A stretch of 23,466 nucleotides of DNA from JANMEX01 sp031423755. Its GTDB lineage: Bacteria; Pseudomonadota; Alphaproteobacteria; Rhizobiales; Rhizobiaceae. A program made the translations under genes and the position numbers. The stretch lies in assembly GCA_031423755.1 (NCBI GenBank), contig JANPGC010000096.1, forward strand, positions 1-23,466. Direction: 5' to 3'. Under the pieces are notes generated by a model that searched no databases, was not told the DNA's origin, and saw only the letters and a list, made by a program, of their open reading frames with translations. This document shows positions 23,436 to 23,466 of the stretch, one piece after another. Every line of letters begins with the position of its first letter. Positions within the stretch are counted from its first letter, which is position 1.

Positions 23436-23466
23436 GGACGAAGTCCCTTTTTGAAGTCTGAAACCG

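Overview
The window looks like chromosomal DNA of an alphaproteobacterium of the order Hyphomicrobiales (Rhizobiales), probably near Phyllobacteriaceae/Rhizobiaceae. The evidence is the gene order murC-murB-ddlB-ftsQ-ftsA-ftsZ-lpxC-bamD-recN-ligA, a long FtsZ with a rhizobial-type linker and C-terminal peptide, the high GC content, and palindromic intergenic repeats of a kind common in these genomes. The assignment rests on recognised protein families and layout, not on a database search.

Left part (1-5997, mostly + strand). After a truncated conserved hypothetical gene and a stretch of small palindromes comes a tiny basic protein gene on the minus strand. Then a translationally coupled pair follows: Xaa-Pro aminopeptidase (pepP) and an EamA-type exporter. 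Next is a compact nitrite-respiration locus: the nitric-oxide sensor nsrR, the copper nitrite reductase nirK and its partner nirV. Two near-palindromic NsrR boxes and one FNR/NnrR-type box are visible. The promoter of nirK can be read as FNR-type activation at about -41.5 with NsrR occluding the -10 region.

Middle and right part (6084-23435, all minus strand). Read in transcription order it is murC, murB, a Fic toxin-antitoxin pair, ddlB, ftsQ, ftsA, ftsZ, (terminator) lpxC, bamD, recN, (147-bp palindrome) ligA, a PH-like membrane/BRCT fusion gene, a DUF2461 gene, azlC and azlD. This is the peptidoglycan-precursor and division cluster followed by outer-membrane biogenesis and DNA repair genes, ending in a branched-chain amino acid exporter.

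The most unusual object is the gene at 7841-8662. Its last 90 codons are a near-copy (84/90 residues identical, about 85% DNA identity) of the BRCT end of the adjacent ligA. They are fused behind a low-GC two-helix membrane segment with a bacterial PH-like domain. The repeat includes the ATGA stop/start overlap, so the arrangement looks like a duplicative insertion that kept translational coupling intact. The second unusual object is the Fic toxin-antitoxin module inside the mur/fts cluster. Its toxin lacks the second arginine of the Fic motif, and its antitoxin lacks the Ser/Thr at the usual place in the inhibitory motif.
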